Source of the DNA: JAJPHF01 sp035293805
GTDB taxonomy: Bacteria; Chloroflexota; UBA6077; JAJPHF01
Assembly (NCBI GenBank): GCA_035293805.1
Contig: DATGMD010000040.1
Coordinates: 186,001-250,000 of the forward strand
DNA length: 64,000 nt
Direction: 5' to 3'
Below, in pieces: positions 25,952-38,682 of the stretch (positions are counted from its first letter, which is position 1; every line of letters begins with the position of its first letter). The translations under genes and the position numbers were made by a program. The notes under the pieces are model-generated. The model searched no databases. It had not been told where the DNA came from and was given only the letters and a program-made list of their open reading frames with translations.

Positions 25952-26946
25952 TCCAGCAACCCCCGCCGGCGCAGCTCGCCCAGCACGGCTTCCTCCAGCG
26001 GCAGCGCGGTGCTCAGGCGGACGTAAGGGATGCGACGCGCGGCGCAGTAGCGCTCCATCTCGCCGCACCAGGTCGTAAGCCGCTCGCCGTAGCGGGCCAG
26101 CGTCTCCGGGGAGAGGCTGGCCGGCACCGGCTCGCCCGTCTCGACGTCGATCAGCTCGAGGTCGCCAGCCATCTCGGGCGCTAGCTCCTGCGGGCTGAGC
26201 AGGTGGAGCAGCACCGGCTGGAAGCCGGCCTGCAGCAGCTCGCCCAGGCCGGCCGCGTGCTCGTCGGGGAAGAAGCCGTCGGTGAGCAGCACGGCGACGC
26301 CCCGCGGCGTGCCGCGCCGGTACGCGCGCACGCTCTCCAGCAGCGGCGCCGCGGCCCCCGAGCCGTTTCGCGCGCCCAGCCCGTCCAGGTACGCGAACAG
26401 GCGCCCGGCCTGCGCCTTGCCGCGCAGCACGGGCAGCGACGGCGTGCGCGGCGCGAGCGCCCCAGCCCCGACGGCGTCCAGCCGCGCCAGCGCCAGGTAG
26501 CCGAGCGCGGCGGCCAGCTGACGCGCGTAGTCCAGCTTGTTCGGCGTGCCGTAGTCCATCGACGCGCTCGTGTCGATCAGCAGGTGCAGAGCCAGGTCTT
26601 CTTGCGCCTCGCCCAGCCGGTAGTACAGCGCGCCCAGGCGGCCGTACGCCTTCCAGTCGATGCGGCGGAAGTCGTCGCCCGGCGAGTAGGTACGGTAGTC
26701 GGCGAACTCCGGCGCGTCGTTCTTGCGGCGGCTGCGGTGGTCGCCCGCGAGGCCGGTCGTGGGCGGGCGCTGCAGCGCCAGAGCCAGCCGCTCCAGGCGG
26801 CGCAGGAACGCCTCGTCGGCCACCAGCGTGCGGGGCGCCGCGGCCGGGCGCAGCCCGAGCGACGGGCGCAGCCGCGCGGCGGCCCGGGTCACGAGGGCGC
26901 CGCCCGCGCCGTCGCGCGCCCGCCGCAGCCCAACCGGCAGCCTCAC
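25948..26946 (-). CDS. DUF58 domain-containing protein
   Basis: A 332-aa DUF58 protein. It starts at GTG 26946, overlapping the moxR-like stop as GTGA, with GGGAGG six bases upstream. The family signature is clear: RKNDAPEFADYRTYSPGDDF followed by RRIDWKAYGRLG. Its VWA-like half has LLIDTSASMDYGTPNKLDYA and VAVLLTDGFFPD. DUF58 proteins are the usual partner of MoxR ATPases. Translational coupling to both neighbours implies stoichiometric production with them. Confidence 0.92.
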   Translation of the reverse strand: MRLPVGLRRARDGAGGALVTRAAARLRPSLGLRPAAAPRTLVADEAFLRRLERLALALQRPPTTGLAGDHRSRRKNDAPEFADYRTYSPGDDFRRIDWKAYGRLGALYYRLGEAQEDLALHLLIDTSASMDYGTPNKLDYARQLAAALGYLALARLDAVGAGALAPRTPSLPVLRGKAQAGRLFAYLDGLGARNGSGAAAPLLESVRAYRRGTPRGVAVLLTDGFFPDEHAAGLGELLQAGFQPVLLHLLSPQELAPEMAGDLELIDVETGEPVPASLSPETLARYGERLTTWCGEMERYCAARRIPYVRLSTALPLEEAVLGELRRRGLLE

Positions 26947-28157
26947 GCGAGCCTCCCGCGCCAGCGGTCGACCAGCGCCGGCAAGCGCGCCCACGGCAGC
27001 TCGCCGACAGCGAGCCGGCGCGGACTGGCCTCCGGCACGGCGGCGAGCACGGCCGCCACCACGCTCTCGGCGTCCACGGCGCGCACGTCGGCCTCGACGT
27101 TCAAGCGCAGGCGGTGGCGCAGCACCGCGGGCGCCACGCGCCGCACGTCGCCGAAGGCTACGTTGAAGCGCCCTTCCAGCAGCGCGTGCGCCCGCGCCGC
27201 GGCCTCGAGCGCCTGGAGCGCGCGCGGGCTGGCGCCATAGCGCACGTAGCGGCGCACGGCGTCCGGCGCGCTCGGCTGGTCCGGCCGTGTGGCGAGGGCC
27301 AGCCGCACCGCGTAGTCGCGCACGTAGCTCGCCACGGGCAAGCTAGCGACGTGCTGCTGCAGCGCGAGCAGCCCCGTCCCGTCGAGCAGCGGGCGGCCGC
27401 CCTCTCCCCGCCCCTCGCTGAGAGAGAGAGGGGGAATACTGCCCGCCCGCCGGCCCTCGCCCGGGGGGCGAGAGGGGAGAAGCTCTCTCCCCTCTCCCCC
27501 TGGGAGAGGGGCCGGGGGTGAGGGCGACGTCATCGCTGCAATGGTCCGCAGCGCGTCCGGCCCGGGCAGCCGGAGGCGCAGCTGCACGAGGAAGCGATCG
27601 AGCTGTGCCTCGGGTAGCGCGTACAGGCCCTCGCCGTCGGCGGCGCTCTCGGTCGCGAGGACAAAGAATGGGTTGGGCAGCGGGCGCGAGCGACCGCCCA
27701 CGGTGACCGTGCGCTCCTGCATGGCTTCGAGGAGCGCCGATTGGGTGCGCGGCGTGGCGCGGTTGATCTCGTCGGCCAGCACGAGGTTGGCGAACACCGG
27801 GCCGGGCAGGAACTCGAAGGCGCCGCGGGCGCCGAGCACCTGCGTGCCCAGCAGGTCCGCTGGCATCAGGTCGGGCGTGAAGGCGATGCGCCGGAAGTCG
27901 AGCGCCAGCAAGTCGGCCAGCGTGCGCACCAGCAGCGTCTTGCCCAGCCCCGGCGGCCCCTCCAGCAGGACGTGGCCCCCGGCCAGCAGCGCCAGGAGCA
28001 CCCCGCGCACGGCGCCGGGCTGGCCCACCAGCGCCTGGCGCAGGGCGGCCTCGAGCGACGCGGCCACGGCGGGCGCGTCCACCAGCGCGGGCGCCGGAGG
28101 CGCCGGCCCCCGCGCCGCCCCCTGGCTCCTGGCCCTCGGACCCTGGCCCCCGTTCAC
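26943..28157 (-). CDS. MoxR-family AAA+ ATPase carrying an in-frame repeat insertion
   Basis: A 404-aa AAA+ ATPase. Walker A is EGPPGLGKT (Lys73), Walker B VLADEINRA (Asp129/Glu130), with NPFFVLATE for sensor 1 and the C-terminal lid after residue 258. MoxR proteins remodel or activate metal-containing complexes together with DUF58/VWA partners. Residues about 210-257 are foreign to the family. They are Pro/Gly/Arg-rich (SPSPPAPLPGGEGREL and similar) and are encoded by clustered palindromic repeats at 27387-27530, placed between the ATPase core and the lid. The N-terminal 25 residues also derive from repeat-like GGGGCCAGGG DNA. The frame remains open, so the protein may still fold. Its ATGA overlaps the upstream gene's stop. 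Confidence 0.9.
   Translation of the reverse strand: MNGGQGPRARSQGAARGPAPPAPALVDAPAVAASLEAALRQALVGQPGAVRGVLLALLAGGHVLLEGPPGLGKTLLVRTLADLLALDFRRIAFTPDLMPADLLGTQVLGARGAFEFLPGPVFANLVLADEINRATPRTQSALLEAMQERTVTVGGRSRPLPNPFFVLATESAADGEGLYALPEAQLDRFLVQLRLRLPGPDALRTIAAMTSPSPPAPLPGGEGRELLPSRPPGEGRRAGSIPPLSLSEGRGEGGRPLLDGTGLLALQQHVASLPVASYVRDYAVRLALATRPDQPSAPDAVRRYVRYGASPRALQALEAAARAHALLEGRFNVAFGDVRRVAPAVLRHRLRLNVEADVRAVDAESVVAAVLAAVPEASPRRLAVGELPWARLPALVDRWRGRLA
27387..27530. repeat. Palindromic repeat cluster inserted in frame in the moxR-like gene
   Basis: About 144 bp with several hairpins. CCCTCTCCC (27490-27498) pairs with GGGAGAGGG (27502-27510); CCCTCGCCC pairs with GGGCGAGAGGG around 27454-27476; and a degenerate CCCTCTCCCC/GAGAGAGGGGG pair lies at about 27400-27434. 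The first stem, loop and following GTGAGGGC tail match the intergenic copy at 13529-13560. The length is close to a multiple of three and no stop codon is made. Confidence 0.8.
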
Positions 28158-29677
28158 CGGCCGCCTTCGTTGCCAAAGTAACCGCGCACCACCTCGCGAC
28201 GCTCGGTGGGCACGGGGGCCGTCTCGCCCGTCGCCGTGAGCGGGCCGCTGGCCGCAGCCGGCCCGCCGTCGCTGGTCGCGCCGATGCTGACCGGCGCCAG
28301 CACGCTGGGCCGGTCGGGATCGGGCGGCTGGGCGCTGGGAGCGCCGTCCATGCTCGGCAGGTTGTCGAGCGGGACGGGGGCGCCGGGCGCGCCCAGGCGC
28401 TCGGCATTGCCGCTGTTCGCGGCGCCCGGCTGCGTGCCCGGGGCGCTGCTGCCAGCGGGCGAGTTGCTCTGGCCCTGCGTCTGTCCCGCGCTCGGCGTGC
28501 CATCGCTGCCCAGCGCGGCGAGCGCCGCGTCGACGTCCGCGCCCTGTTGGGCCAGCGCCTCGCCGAGCATCCCGAGATCGCCCTGGGGCACCACGTTCCG
28601 GCCCGCCTCCGCCACCGCATCGGCGAGGTCGCCCAGCGACTGCTCGGTGCGGCGGTAGTCGCGGCCGTTCAGCGCCTGCGAGGCGCGCTGCGCGCGGTCC
28701 GCCAGCTCCGGGCTGAGCGGCCGCAGGCCCGCCTGCGCCTGGCGCAGCGCGTCGGCGAGCTGGCGCCGCCCGGCCGGCGAGAGCTGGTCGCTCTCGCGGC
28801 CCAGCGCCTTCAGGGCCTCGGCGGCGCGCTGGTAGTCGCCCTGCATGAGGTTGTCGGCCACCTCGCGCCCCGCCGCGGTGCCCTGGAGCGCGCGCGCCAG
28901 CTCCGACAGCGCCTGCTGCTGGGCGCGCGACGCGGCGGCGAGGTCGGCCAGCTGCTGCGCGGCGGCGGCGCGCTGGGCCGCCGCCTCCTCCGGGCTCAGC
29001 CCCGCCTCGTTGCCGCGCAGGGCGTCGACCTGTTGCATCAGGGGCGCCAGCCGGGCGTCGACCTCGTTCTGAGTGTTCGCCACCGCGTGGTTCTCGTCGT
29101 GCGCGGGGCTAAACTTGCTCGCGGCCGCCTCCAGCAGCTGGCGCAGCGGCACGAGTCCTCCCGGCACGCCCTCGCCCAGCCCGGCCAGCAACATCATGCC
29201 GGCAGTCAGCAGGGCCAGGCCCAGGGCCAACACCGCGTAGTGCCGCGTGCCCGTGAGCGGTACGAGCTGGGCGCGCGGCAGCGCGCGCACGCGCGCCGCG
29301 GCGTCGGCGATCTGCACGACCGCGGTAGGCCCCGGGGCGCCAGTCGTGGCTAGCTCGACGGCCGTCCCCACGCGCTCGGCGAGGCCCGCGCTGCGGTCCA
29401 CGCTGCGCGCCGCGGCCAGCAAGCTCGGCGGCCGCAGCAGCGCGACGACCGCGGCGGCCAGTACCAGCCCGGCTGCGGCGAGCGCCACCCGGCCGTCCGG
29501 CAGCGGCGCCAGCCCGAGCACTGCGAGCGTGGCGCTCGCGAGCACCGCCCCGAGCACCAGGCACAGCGCCCGTAGCACGAGCTGCGCGCCGCTCTGCCAC
29601 CACAGCCGGCGTCGCAGCGGCTCCAGCAGCGCCTCGATCTCCGTTCCGCCCCGCGCGCCGCGCCAGCTCGCTTGCAT
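28154..29677 (-). CDS. Membrane protein with long coiled-coil/helical region, MoxR-operon partner
   Basis: A 507-aa protein from ATG 29677, which has GGGAGGACC upstream. Two adjacent hydrophobic helices (LVLRALCLVLGAVLASATLA and VALAAAGLVLAAAVVALL) and a third near residue 150 anchor it. A long alanine/glutamine-rich helical region follows (about 190-370; for example AAQRAAAAQQLADLAAASRA), then a low-complexity Pro/Ser/Gly tail. The fold resembles the uncharacterised Gln/Ala-rich membrane proteins seen next to MoxR/DUF58/BatA genes. It overlaps the MoxR start by ATGA. No enzymatic motif is visible; a scaffold or partner role is inferred from position. Confidence 0.72.
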   Translation of the reverse strand: MQASWRGARGGTEIEALLEPLRRRLWWQSGAQLVLRALCLVLGAVLASATLAVLGLAPLPDGRVALAAAGLVLAAAVVALLRPPSLLAAARSVDRSAGLAERVGTAVELATTGAPGPTAVVQIADAAARVRALPRAQLVPLTGTRHYAVLALGLALLTAGMMLLAGLGEGVPGGLVPLRQLLEAAASKFSPAHDENHAVANTQNEVDARLAPLMQQVDALRGNEAGLSPEEAAAQRAAAAQQLADLAAASRAQQQALSELARALQGTAAGREVADNLMQGDYQRAAEALKALGRESDQLSPAGRRQLADALRQAQAGLRPLSPELADRAQRASQALNGRDYRRTEQSLGDLADAVAEAGRNVVPQGDLGMLGEALAQQGADVDAALAALGSDGTPSAGQTQGQSNSPAGSSAPGTQPGAANSGNAERLGAPGAPVPLDNLPSMDGAPSAQPPDPDRPSVLAPVSIGATSDGGPAAASGPLTATGETAPVPTERREVVRGYFGNEGGR

Positions 29678-29833
29678 GGTCCTCCCGCGCATCCAGCCCG
29701 CGCCCCCGTCGGGGGTGAAGTCCGGGCTTCTACTATTACTCCCGTGGGATACAGACCCGCGCCGCGCCCCTGCTGTCGCTCGCGGGAGCGGACGCCTGCT
29801 TCGCCCCGCGGCCAGGCGACGCGCGGCGCGCAA

Positions 29834-31369
29834 TCACAGTGCGAAGCCCTCGTCGGCGCGCTGCGTGGGCGGCGCACCCGGCCGCGGCGCGCGCCGCGGC
29901 CGCAACACTAGGCCGACCAGGGCGACCGCACCCGCGCTCAGCAGGAGCAGTGCCAGCCGACCCTGCCGGTTGTCGGCCTCCGCGCGGACTGCTTGCGCGC
30001 GCTGCACGCCGTCCTCGTCGCCGATCGTCTGGTAGAGGGCCGCGGCCTCGGCCGACCGCGCCCGACCCTCCGGATAACGCCAACCGGCCACGAGCGCCTC
30101 GGCCGCCGCGAGCTGCTCGCCGGCGGTCGCGCCGTTCTCAGCCTGCGCCAGCGGCTCCGCCAGGGCCGCGCGCCGAGCGGCGTCGCCGGCTTGATCGTAG
30201 CGTTGCTCGGCCGCTGCCAGCAGCGCGCGCGCGCCGCTGTAGTCGCGCTCCGCCAGCTGCGCGCGGCCCTGCTGGGCGAGGTCCGCGGCCTCGAGCGCCA
30301 CGGCGACGCGCCCGAGGTAGCCTGCCGCCTCCGCGGCGCGCGCCGGCTGCTCCAGCTCGGTGTGTAGTCGCTGCGCCTGCTCGAACAGCGGCTGCGCCGC
30401 CGCATAGTCGCCGGCCGCGAAGCGCTCCTTCGCATCCGCCAGGTCGAGCGTGCGCAGCTGGTTGCTCTCCCAGCCGCTGGCGTAGTACGTCGGCAAGTAC
30501 TCGCGCCACTCCGTCTCCAGCGCGGCCGCGGGCTCGCCGTAGACTGCGGCCAGGGCCTGATCGTATGGCTCGTCCCGGCGTCCCAGCTCCAGCAGGAACC
30601 GCTTCAGCGTGCCCAGGCCGTGGCGGTCCACGAGGAACGTCATCATGCTAAGCGCCTCGGGATAGCCGACGTTCATGCGGCGCAGGAAGCGGGGCTGATC
30701 GTTCAAGTCCTCCCAGCTCAGCAGCTGCCCCTGGCGTTCGGCGGTCCGCAGGCTCTCTGCCAGTCGGCGCCGGTCGGTGGCCTCCTTCTCGGCGTACTGC
30801 GCGATCCCCTCCTGAAAGCCGATCGGCAGGCGGTCGGCGGTCAGCTCCGTCAGCGTGAGGTGCATCAGCTCGTGGCGCACCGTGTCGCGGAGCGTCTCGG
30901 CGCCGGCGCGGTCCACGCGGTCCACGGCGATTCCGATCTCGCCCGCGTGGGTATCCGTGTGAGCGATCACGCCCTCGACGTAGCGCGCGATGGGGTTCAC
31001 GCTCGCGTAGGCTCGGGTGGTCGGATAGAGCCGCAGGGGCACGGGTGGCGTCGGCCCGTGGTCGAACGCGGCCGCCACGTACTCGTAGAGGCTGTCCACC
31101 ACGGTGGCGTACCGCTCGAGGGCATCGCGGTCCGCCGCCGTGTAGTAGATGGTGAAGTAGGTGGTGTCGCGGCGCTGCCACGCGTCGTCGGGGACCGCGC
31201 CGGCCTGCTGCGCGAGCGCGGGGCGCGCCGGCAGCCAGCCGACAAGGCCCAAGAGCAGCAGGACCGCTAGCGCCCAGTACCGGCAGCGCGCTCGGAACGT
31301 TGGCGCGGGAGCAGTGATCACCGTCGTCGCCTGCCCGCCTGTCCGCGGCGCCGCGGGGCGGCTCGCCAC
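29834..31369 (-). CDS. Secreted peptidase-MA-family protein with TPR-like repeats
   Basis: A 511-aa exported protein. It has a signal peptide (YWALAVLLLLGLVGWLPARP, cleavage near ALAQQAG), a gluzincin-type domain with HELMH (His166-His170), a likely third ligand in GFQEGIAQYAEKE, and a region of helical repeats (about 310-470; AKERFAAGDYAAAQPLFEQA resembles TPRs). A C-terminal membrane helix (LALLLLSAGAVALVGLVLRP) ends in a basic tail. Peptidase-MA domains hydrolyse peptides, but activity here is not shown. It is about 160 bp upstream of the MoxR-operon membrane protein and may be the first gene of that region, since a TATAAT lies at 31431-31426. Confidence 0.8.
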   Translation of the reverse strand: MASRPAAPRTGGQATTVITAPAPTFRARCRYWALAVLLLLGLVGWLPARPALAQQAGAVPDDAWQRRDTTYFTIYYTAADRDALERYATVVDSLYEYVAAAFDHGPTPPVPLRLYPTTRAYASVNPIARYVEGVIAHTDTHAGEIGIAVDRVDRAGAETLRDTVRHELMHLTLTELTADRLPIGFQEGIAQYAEKEATDRRRLAESLRTAERQGQLLSWEDLNDQPRFLRRMNVGYPEALSMMTFLVDRHGLGTLKRFLLELGRRDEPYDQALAAVYGEPAAALETEWREYLPTYYASGWESNQLRTLDLADAKERFAAGDYAAAQPLFEQAQRLHTELEQPARAAEAAGYLGRVAVALEAADLAQQGRAQLAERDYSGARALLAAAEQRYDQAGDAARRAALAEPLAQAENGATAGEQLAAAEALVAGWRYPEGRARSAEAAALYQTIGDEDGVQRAQAVRAEADNRQGRLALLLLSAGAVALVGLVLRPRRAPRPGAPPTQRADEGFAL

Positions 31370-31425
31370 CAGCCCCCGGCGCGGTATCCCCTTGCCGCGG
31401 CACGTCCGCCATGCCGCGTGTCCCG

Positions 31426-31431
31426 ATTATA
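31426..31431 (-). promoter_or_regulatory. Minus-strand -10 element of the peptidase-MA gene
   Basis: A perfect TATAAT on the minus strand, 57 bp before ATG 31369. No clear -35 at 17 bases. Confidence 0.5.
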
Positions 31432-31510
31432 GCCCGCCCGCCCTCGGCTCCCCACGATTGGACAGGCCAGGCCGGTGGCCGCGCGGCCCCTCAGGGCCCG
31501 GCGTGGCCCG

Positions 31511-31519
31511 TGGTACAAT
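31511..31519 (+). promoter_or_regulatory. Extended -10 promoter of the 31568 gene
   Basis: TGGTACAAT is an extended -10 about 50 bp before the start. Together with the TATAAT at 31426 it forms a divergent promoter pair. Confidence 0.55.
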
Positions 31520-31567
31520 AATCGCGGCTGCCAGCGGCGCGCGACGCCGTCCGCGGCCGAGGTGGGG

Positions 31568-32206
31568 ATGGAGCTGACCTGGCTGGGCCATTCGTGTTTT
31601 CGCCTCCGCGCGCGCGACCTGACGATTGTGACCGACCCATTCGGGAGCGACCTGGGCCTCGCGCTCGGCAAGGTGTCGGCCGACGTGGTGACCGTCTCGC
31701 ACGCCGAGCCGAATCACAACGCCATTAACCTAGTGGACGGCTCACCGCGCGTGGTGGCGGGACCGGGTGAGTACGAGCTGGCTGGCGTGATGATCACCGG
31801 CGTGGCCACGCCGCGCCCGCCGGGCCAGAGCCGCGACGTGCCCCGCAATACCGCCTACCTGGTCGAATTGGATGAGGTGACCATCTGCCACCTGGGCGAC
31901 CTGGCGGCGCCGCTCGGCTCCGATCAGGTTGCCGTGGTGAAGGACGCGGACGTCCTGCTCCTGCCCGTGGGCGGGCATTGCACGATCGATGCGGCGCAGG
32001 CGGCCGAGATCGCGGCCCAGGTCGAGCCGAAGCTCGTGGTGCCGATGCACTACCTCACGCCCGGCGTCCGCCTCGAGCTGGACCCGGTGGACCGCTTCTG
32101 CCGCGAGATCGGCGCGGCGGAGCTGACGCCGCAGCCCCGTCTCAACGTGACGCGGAGCAACCTGCCGGATCAGCTCACCGTCGTCCTGCTCGAACCGCGC
32201 AAGTAA
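31568..32206 (+). CDS. UlaG-like / UPF0173 metallo-beta-lactamase-fold hydrolase
   Basis: A 212-aa MBL-fold protein. It starts MELTWLGHSCFRLRARDLTI, as in the UPF0173/UlaG-like group (L-T-W-x-G-H-S-x-F). In place of the HxHxDH motif it shows TVSHAEPNHNAINL, so the first two ligand positions are His-x-x-x-x-His spaced differently. Further landmarks are ICHLGDLAAPL (Asp ligand) and LVVPMHYLTPG (late His). The ATG is preceded by GAGGTGGGG. It may hydrolyse a phosphodiester or lactone. It leads a group of three small genes that may be co-transcribed. Confidence 0.82.
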   Translation: MELTWLGHSCFRLRARDLTIVTDPFGSDLGLALGKVSADVVTVSHAEPNHNAINLVDGSPRVVAGPGEYELAGVMITGVATPRPPGQSRDVPRNTAYLVELDEVTICHLGDLAAPLGSDQVAVVKDADVLLLPVGGHCTIDAAQAAEIAAQVEPKLVVPMHYLTPGVRLELDPVDRFCREIGAAELTPQPRLNVTRSNLPDQLTVVLLEPRK

Positions 32207-32306
32207 GCGTCCAGGGCGCGCGGCCGTGCGTCCGGGGCGGCCGCGGCGCCGGCACTGCCGCGGCGCACCCCGCGCGCCGCGGCCCCGGCGGAGGGTCGCC
32301 GCACGC

Positions 32307-32768
32307 ATGGACGAGTTCACCGCCCACATCCTGCGGAACCTCGTCGAGGGCCATCAGGCCCGCGCCGGGATGAAGGAGCGTAACCGCGCGTTGACCGAGT
32401 ACGAGATCGCGCGGCGCGCCGGGTACACCGACTGCAGCTACGTCGAGTTCAGCACGACGCCCGAGCGCGATCAGCTGCGCGGCGCGCTCGACGAGCTGGA
32501 GCGCGAGGGCTGGGTCGCTCAGTGGCAGCGCGTCGGGCGCTACGACTCGTACGTGCCCACCGAGCTGGGCGTGCGGCGAGCGACCACGCTTGGCCTCATG
32601 CGCGACGTCGAGGCGCCCGCCCCGGCCCCGCCGACTCCGGCGGCGCCCCATGCGAACGGGCAGCCGCACCTCACCCCGGAAATGGCGCTCAATCGCCTGG
32701 TGCAGCAGCTCGACGAGGCGCTGCGGCTGCTGCGAGCCATCGACGCCAAGCTAGGGAGGGACTGCTGA
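32307..32768 (+). CDS. Small winged-helix-like protein, unknown
   Basis: A 153-aa protein with a helical N-terminus (AHILRNLVEGHQARAGMKER), a helix-turn-helix-like segment (LTEYEIARRAGYTDCSYVEF), and a strand pair ending with ALDELEREGWVAQWQRVGRY resembling a winged helix. The tail has an Ala/Pro linker and then an amphipathic helix (LNRLVQQLDEALRLLRAIDA) that could mediate dimerisation. ATG 32307 has GGAGG about 11 bases upstream. Its stop overlaps the next start (TGATG at 32766-32770), so it is coupled to the following gene. No sequence family is recognised; DNA binding is a guess from shape. Confidence 0.6.
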   Translation: MDEFTAHILRNLVEGHQARAGMKERNRALTEYEIARRAGYTDCSYVEFSTTPERDQLRGALDELEREGWVAQWQRVGRYDSYVPTELGVRRATTLGLMRDVEAPAPAPPTPAAPHANGQPHLTPEMALNRLVQQLDEALRLLRAIDAKLGRDC

Positions 32769-33157
32769 TGGCGAGCTATCTCGAAGCCCTGACGGCGGAC
32801 CGCGAGCGCATGCGCCGCGCGCTACTGGGCCAGATCGAGGAAGAGGCCGCGGCCATCCGGCAGCTTCAGGAAGAGCTTGAGCGATGCTCGGCCGTGCTGG
32901 ACCAGAAGATCGTTCGGCTGATGATCTTCCGCGGCCTCTTCGGGCCATCACAGCAGGAGACGCTGAACGCCCAGGTGGACGTCGAGGAGGCCAGCAAGCC
33001 GCACACCGTTGCCCGCGAGCAGCTGGCCTATCACCAGAAGGTCCTGCAAGCGCTCCAGGAAGCGCTGCTCCGGCTGCAACAGACCGGCTCGATCGAGAGC
33101 GGTAGTGCCCCAGCCCAGGACGCCAAGCTCACCGTTGCCGACATCCTGGGCGACTAA
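32768..33157 (+). CDS. Small coiled-coil protein, unknown
   Basis: A 129-aa, mostly helical protein. It starts at ATG 32768 within a TGATG overlap, with GGGAGGG upstream. The sequence is rich in charged/Leu heptads (RERMRRALLGQIEEEAAAIR, then QLQEELERCSAVLDQKIVRL; later LAYHQKVLQALQEALLRLQQ), interrupted by a short GLFGPS turn, which suggests an antiparallel helical hairpin. No motif names a function. It is translationally coupled to the winged-helix-like protein and may bind it. Confidence 0.6.
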   Translation: MASYLEALTADRERMRRALLGQIEEEAAAIRQLQEELERCSAVLDQKIVRLMIFRGLFGPSQQETLNAQVDVEEASKPHTVAREQLAYHQKVLQALQEALLRLQQTGSIESGSAPAQDAKLTVADILGD

Positions 33158-33202
33158 CGCTTCTGCCGCCATTCTCCCCGCGCGGCCGCACCGTCTGCCG
33201 CG

Positions 33203-37099
<3,897 letters not shown>

Positions 37100-37197
37100 G
37101 GTCGCTCTCACGTGTGCGGTCGGCCGAGCTAGAGACGGGCTCGGCGTCGCGCGGGATCACTATGAGAGTCGGCAGTATGGCCTGACTTGGCGAGGGG

Positions 37198-38142
37198 TCA
37201 GAGCCCCGCTTCGTCGAGGAACGCCAGCGCCTGCTCGACGCCGCGGCGGCCCCAGTGGGCGTAGTTGCTGGCGGCGGGCCAGCCGACGTGCGGCGTGAGG
37301 ATCACGTTGTCCAGCCGGCGCAGCGGGTGGTCGGCCGGCAGCGGCTCCTCCTGGAACACGTCGAGCGCCGCGCCGGCCAGCCGCCCGCGCTGCAGCATCT
37401 CCACCAGCGCGGCCTCGTCCACGATCGCCCCACGCGCCGTGTTGATGAGGTAGGCCGTGGGGCGTAGCAACGCCAGGCGCTCGCGGCTGAGTAGCCCCGT
37501 GCTCTCGGGCGAGAGGCGCAGGTGGATGCTAACGACGTCGGCCGTGCGCAGCACGTCGTCGAGCGGCAGGAAGGTTGCGCCACCGGTCTGGGCGCGCTCG
37601 GCGGTCAGCGTGGGGCCCCAGGCCACGACCCGCATGCCTAGCGCCTGCGCCACGCGCGCCGTGCCGCTGCCGATTCGTCCGAAGCCGAGGATGCCGAGCG
37701 TCTTGCCGTGGCAGTCCTCGCCCACGAACATCGGCCACTCGCCCGCGCGGAGCTGCCGATCGCTCCAGGGAATGCGGCGCAGCAGCCCGATCAGCAGGCC
37801 GATGGTCAGCTCCACCACGGGATAGTCCGGCCCGCCGGTGAAGACCACTTGCACGCCGTGCGCCTCGGCGGCCGCGCGGTCCAGGTGCGCGCCGCCGCCG
37901 CCCGTCTGCACGATCAGCCGCAGGCTGGGCGCGCGCGCGAACGTCTCGGCCGAGAACTTGGTGCGCTCGCGGATCAGCATGACGGCCACCGCGCCGTCGA
38001 GGCGCCGCGCCAGCTCGTCCGCCGAGTCCGCGTGGTCGTCGTACACGCGCACGTCGGCTCGCTCGCGCAGGCGCGCGATCTCGGGCCGCGTGGAGAGCGC
38101 GTGCTGCCAGTCGTCGAGGATCACGATGGTTGGACGCGCCAC
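37198..38142 (-). CDS. D-2-hydroxyacid dehydrogenase (phosphoglycerate-dehydrogenase-like)
   Basis: A 314-aa NAD-dependent D-2-hydroxyacid dehydrogenase. GTG 38142 is the start, with GGAGGTGA three bases upstream. The Rossmann fingerprint is LGILGFGRIGSGTARVAQAL. The catalytic Arg, Glu and His lie in INTARGAIVDE, ALDVFQEEPL and ILTPHVGWP. The family oxidises or reduces 2-hydroxyacids such as 3-phosphoglycerate, glycerate or lactate. It has no ACT domain, so it is not a regulated SerA. It is divergent from the RidA gene. Confidence 0.9.
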   Translation of the reverse strand: MARPTIVILDDWQHALSTRPEIARLRERADVRVYDDHADSADELARRLDGAVAVMLIRERTKFSAETFARAPSLRLIVQTGGGGAHLDRAAAEAHGVQVVFTGGPDYPVVELTIGLLIGLLRRIPWSDRQLRAGEWPMFVGEDCHGKTLGILGFGRIGSGTARVAQALGMRVVAWGPTLTAERAQTGGATFLPLDDVLRTADVVSIHLRLSPESTGLLSRERLALLRPTAYLINTARGAIVDEAALVEMLQRGRLAGAALDVFQEEPLPADHPLRRLDNVILTPHVGWPAASNYAHWGRRGVEQALAFLDEAGL

Positions 38143-38232
38143 GGCTCACCTCCGGAGTGCTCGGGCCGGTCGCCCGCCGCTACACTGAATGTGCTTGGCT
38201 GCTTCGCATCATTGCAGAGCGGAGGGACCACG

Positions 38233-38631
38233 ATGGCCAAAGAAGTGTTGCGCTCGGACAAGCTGGCCGCGCCGGTCGGCGTGTTCTCTCAGGCTGTCAA
38301 AGTGCCGGCTCGGGGCCACTTCATCTACGTCTCGGGGCTCACCTCGCGCGCCCCCGACGGCACCACGCACGCCCCCGGCGACGTCCGCGAGCAGACCCGC
38401 CGCATCTTGGAAAACCTGAAGCTCATCCTCGCGGAGGGCGGCGCGACGCTGGACGACGTGGTGCGCGTAGTGGTGTACATCCGCGACATGGCCGACTTCA
38501 AGGCGATCCACGAGGTGCGGGCGCAGTACTTCACCCACGACCCGCCCGCGTCCACGATGGTCGAGGTCTCGCGGCTGGTGAACGACGACATGCTCATCGA
38601 GATCGAGGCGACCGCGCTCGTGAGCGACTGA
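38233..38631 (+). CDS. RidA-family protein (YjgF/YER057c/UK114)
   Basis: A 132-aa RidA-like protein that forms trimers and hydrolyses reactive enamine/imine intermediates in archetypal members. It carries GHFIYVSGLTSRAPDG, EQTRRILENLKLILAEGGAT, VVRVVVYIRDMADF and the C-terminal ASTMVEVSRLVNDDMLIEIE. In canonical RidA an Arg around position 105 binds the substrate carboxylate; in the ASTMVE segment this Arg is not conserved, so it may belong to a Rid subfamily with a different role. ATG 38233 has GGAGGG upstream, and TACACT at 38181-38186 may be its -10. Confidence 0.88.
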   Translation: MAKEVLRSDKLAAPVGVFSQAVKVPARGHFIYVSGLTSRAPDGTTHAPGDVREQTRRILENLKLILAEGGATLDDVVRVVVYIRDMADFKAIHEVRAQYFTHDPPASTMVEVSRLVNDDMLIEIEATALVSD

Positions 38632-38682
38632 GCCTCTCGCCGGCCGCTCAATGGCCCAGGGCGCGCCCGTCCGGGCCGCCGG

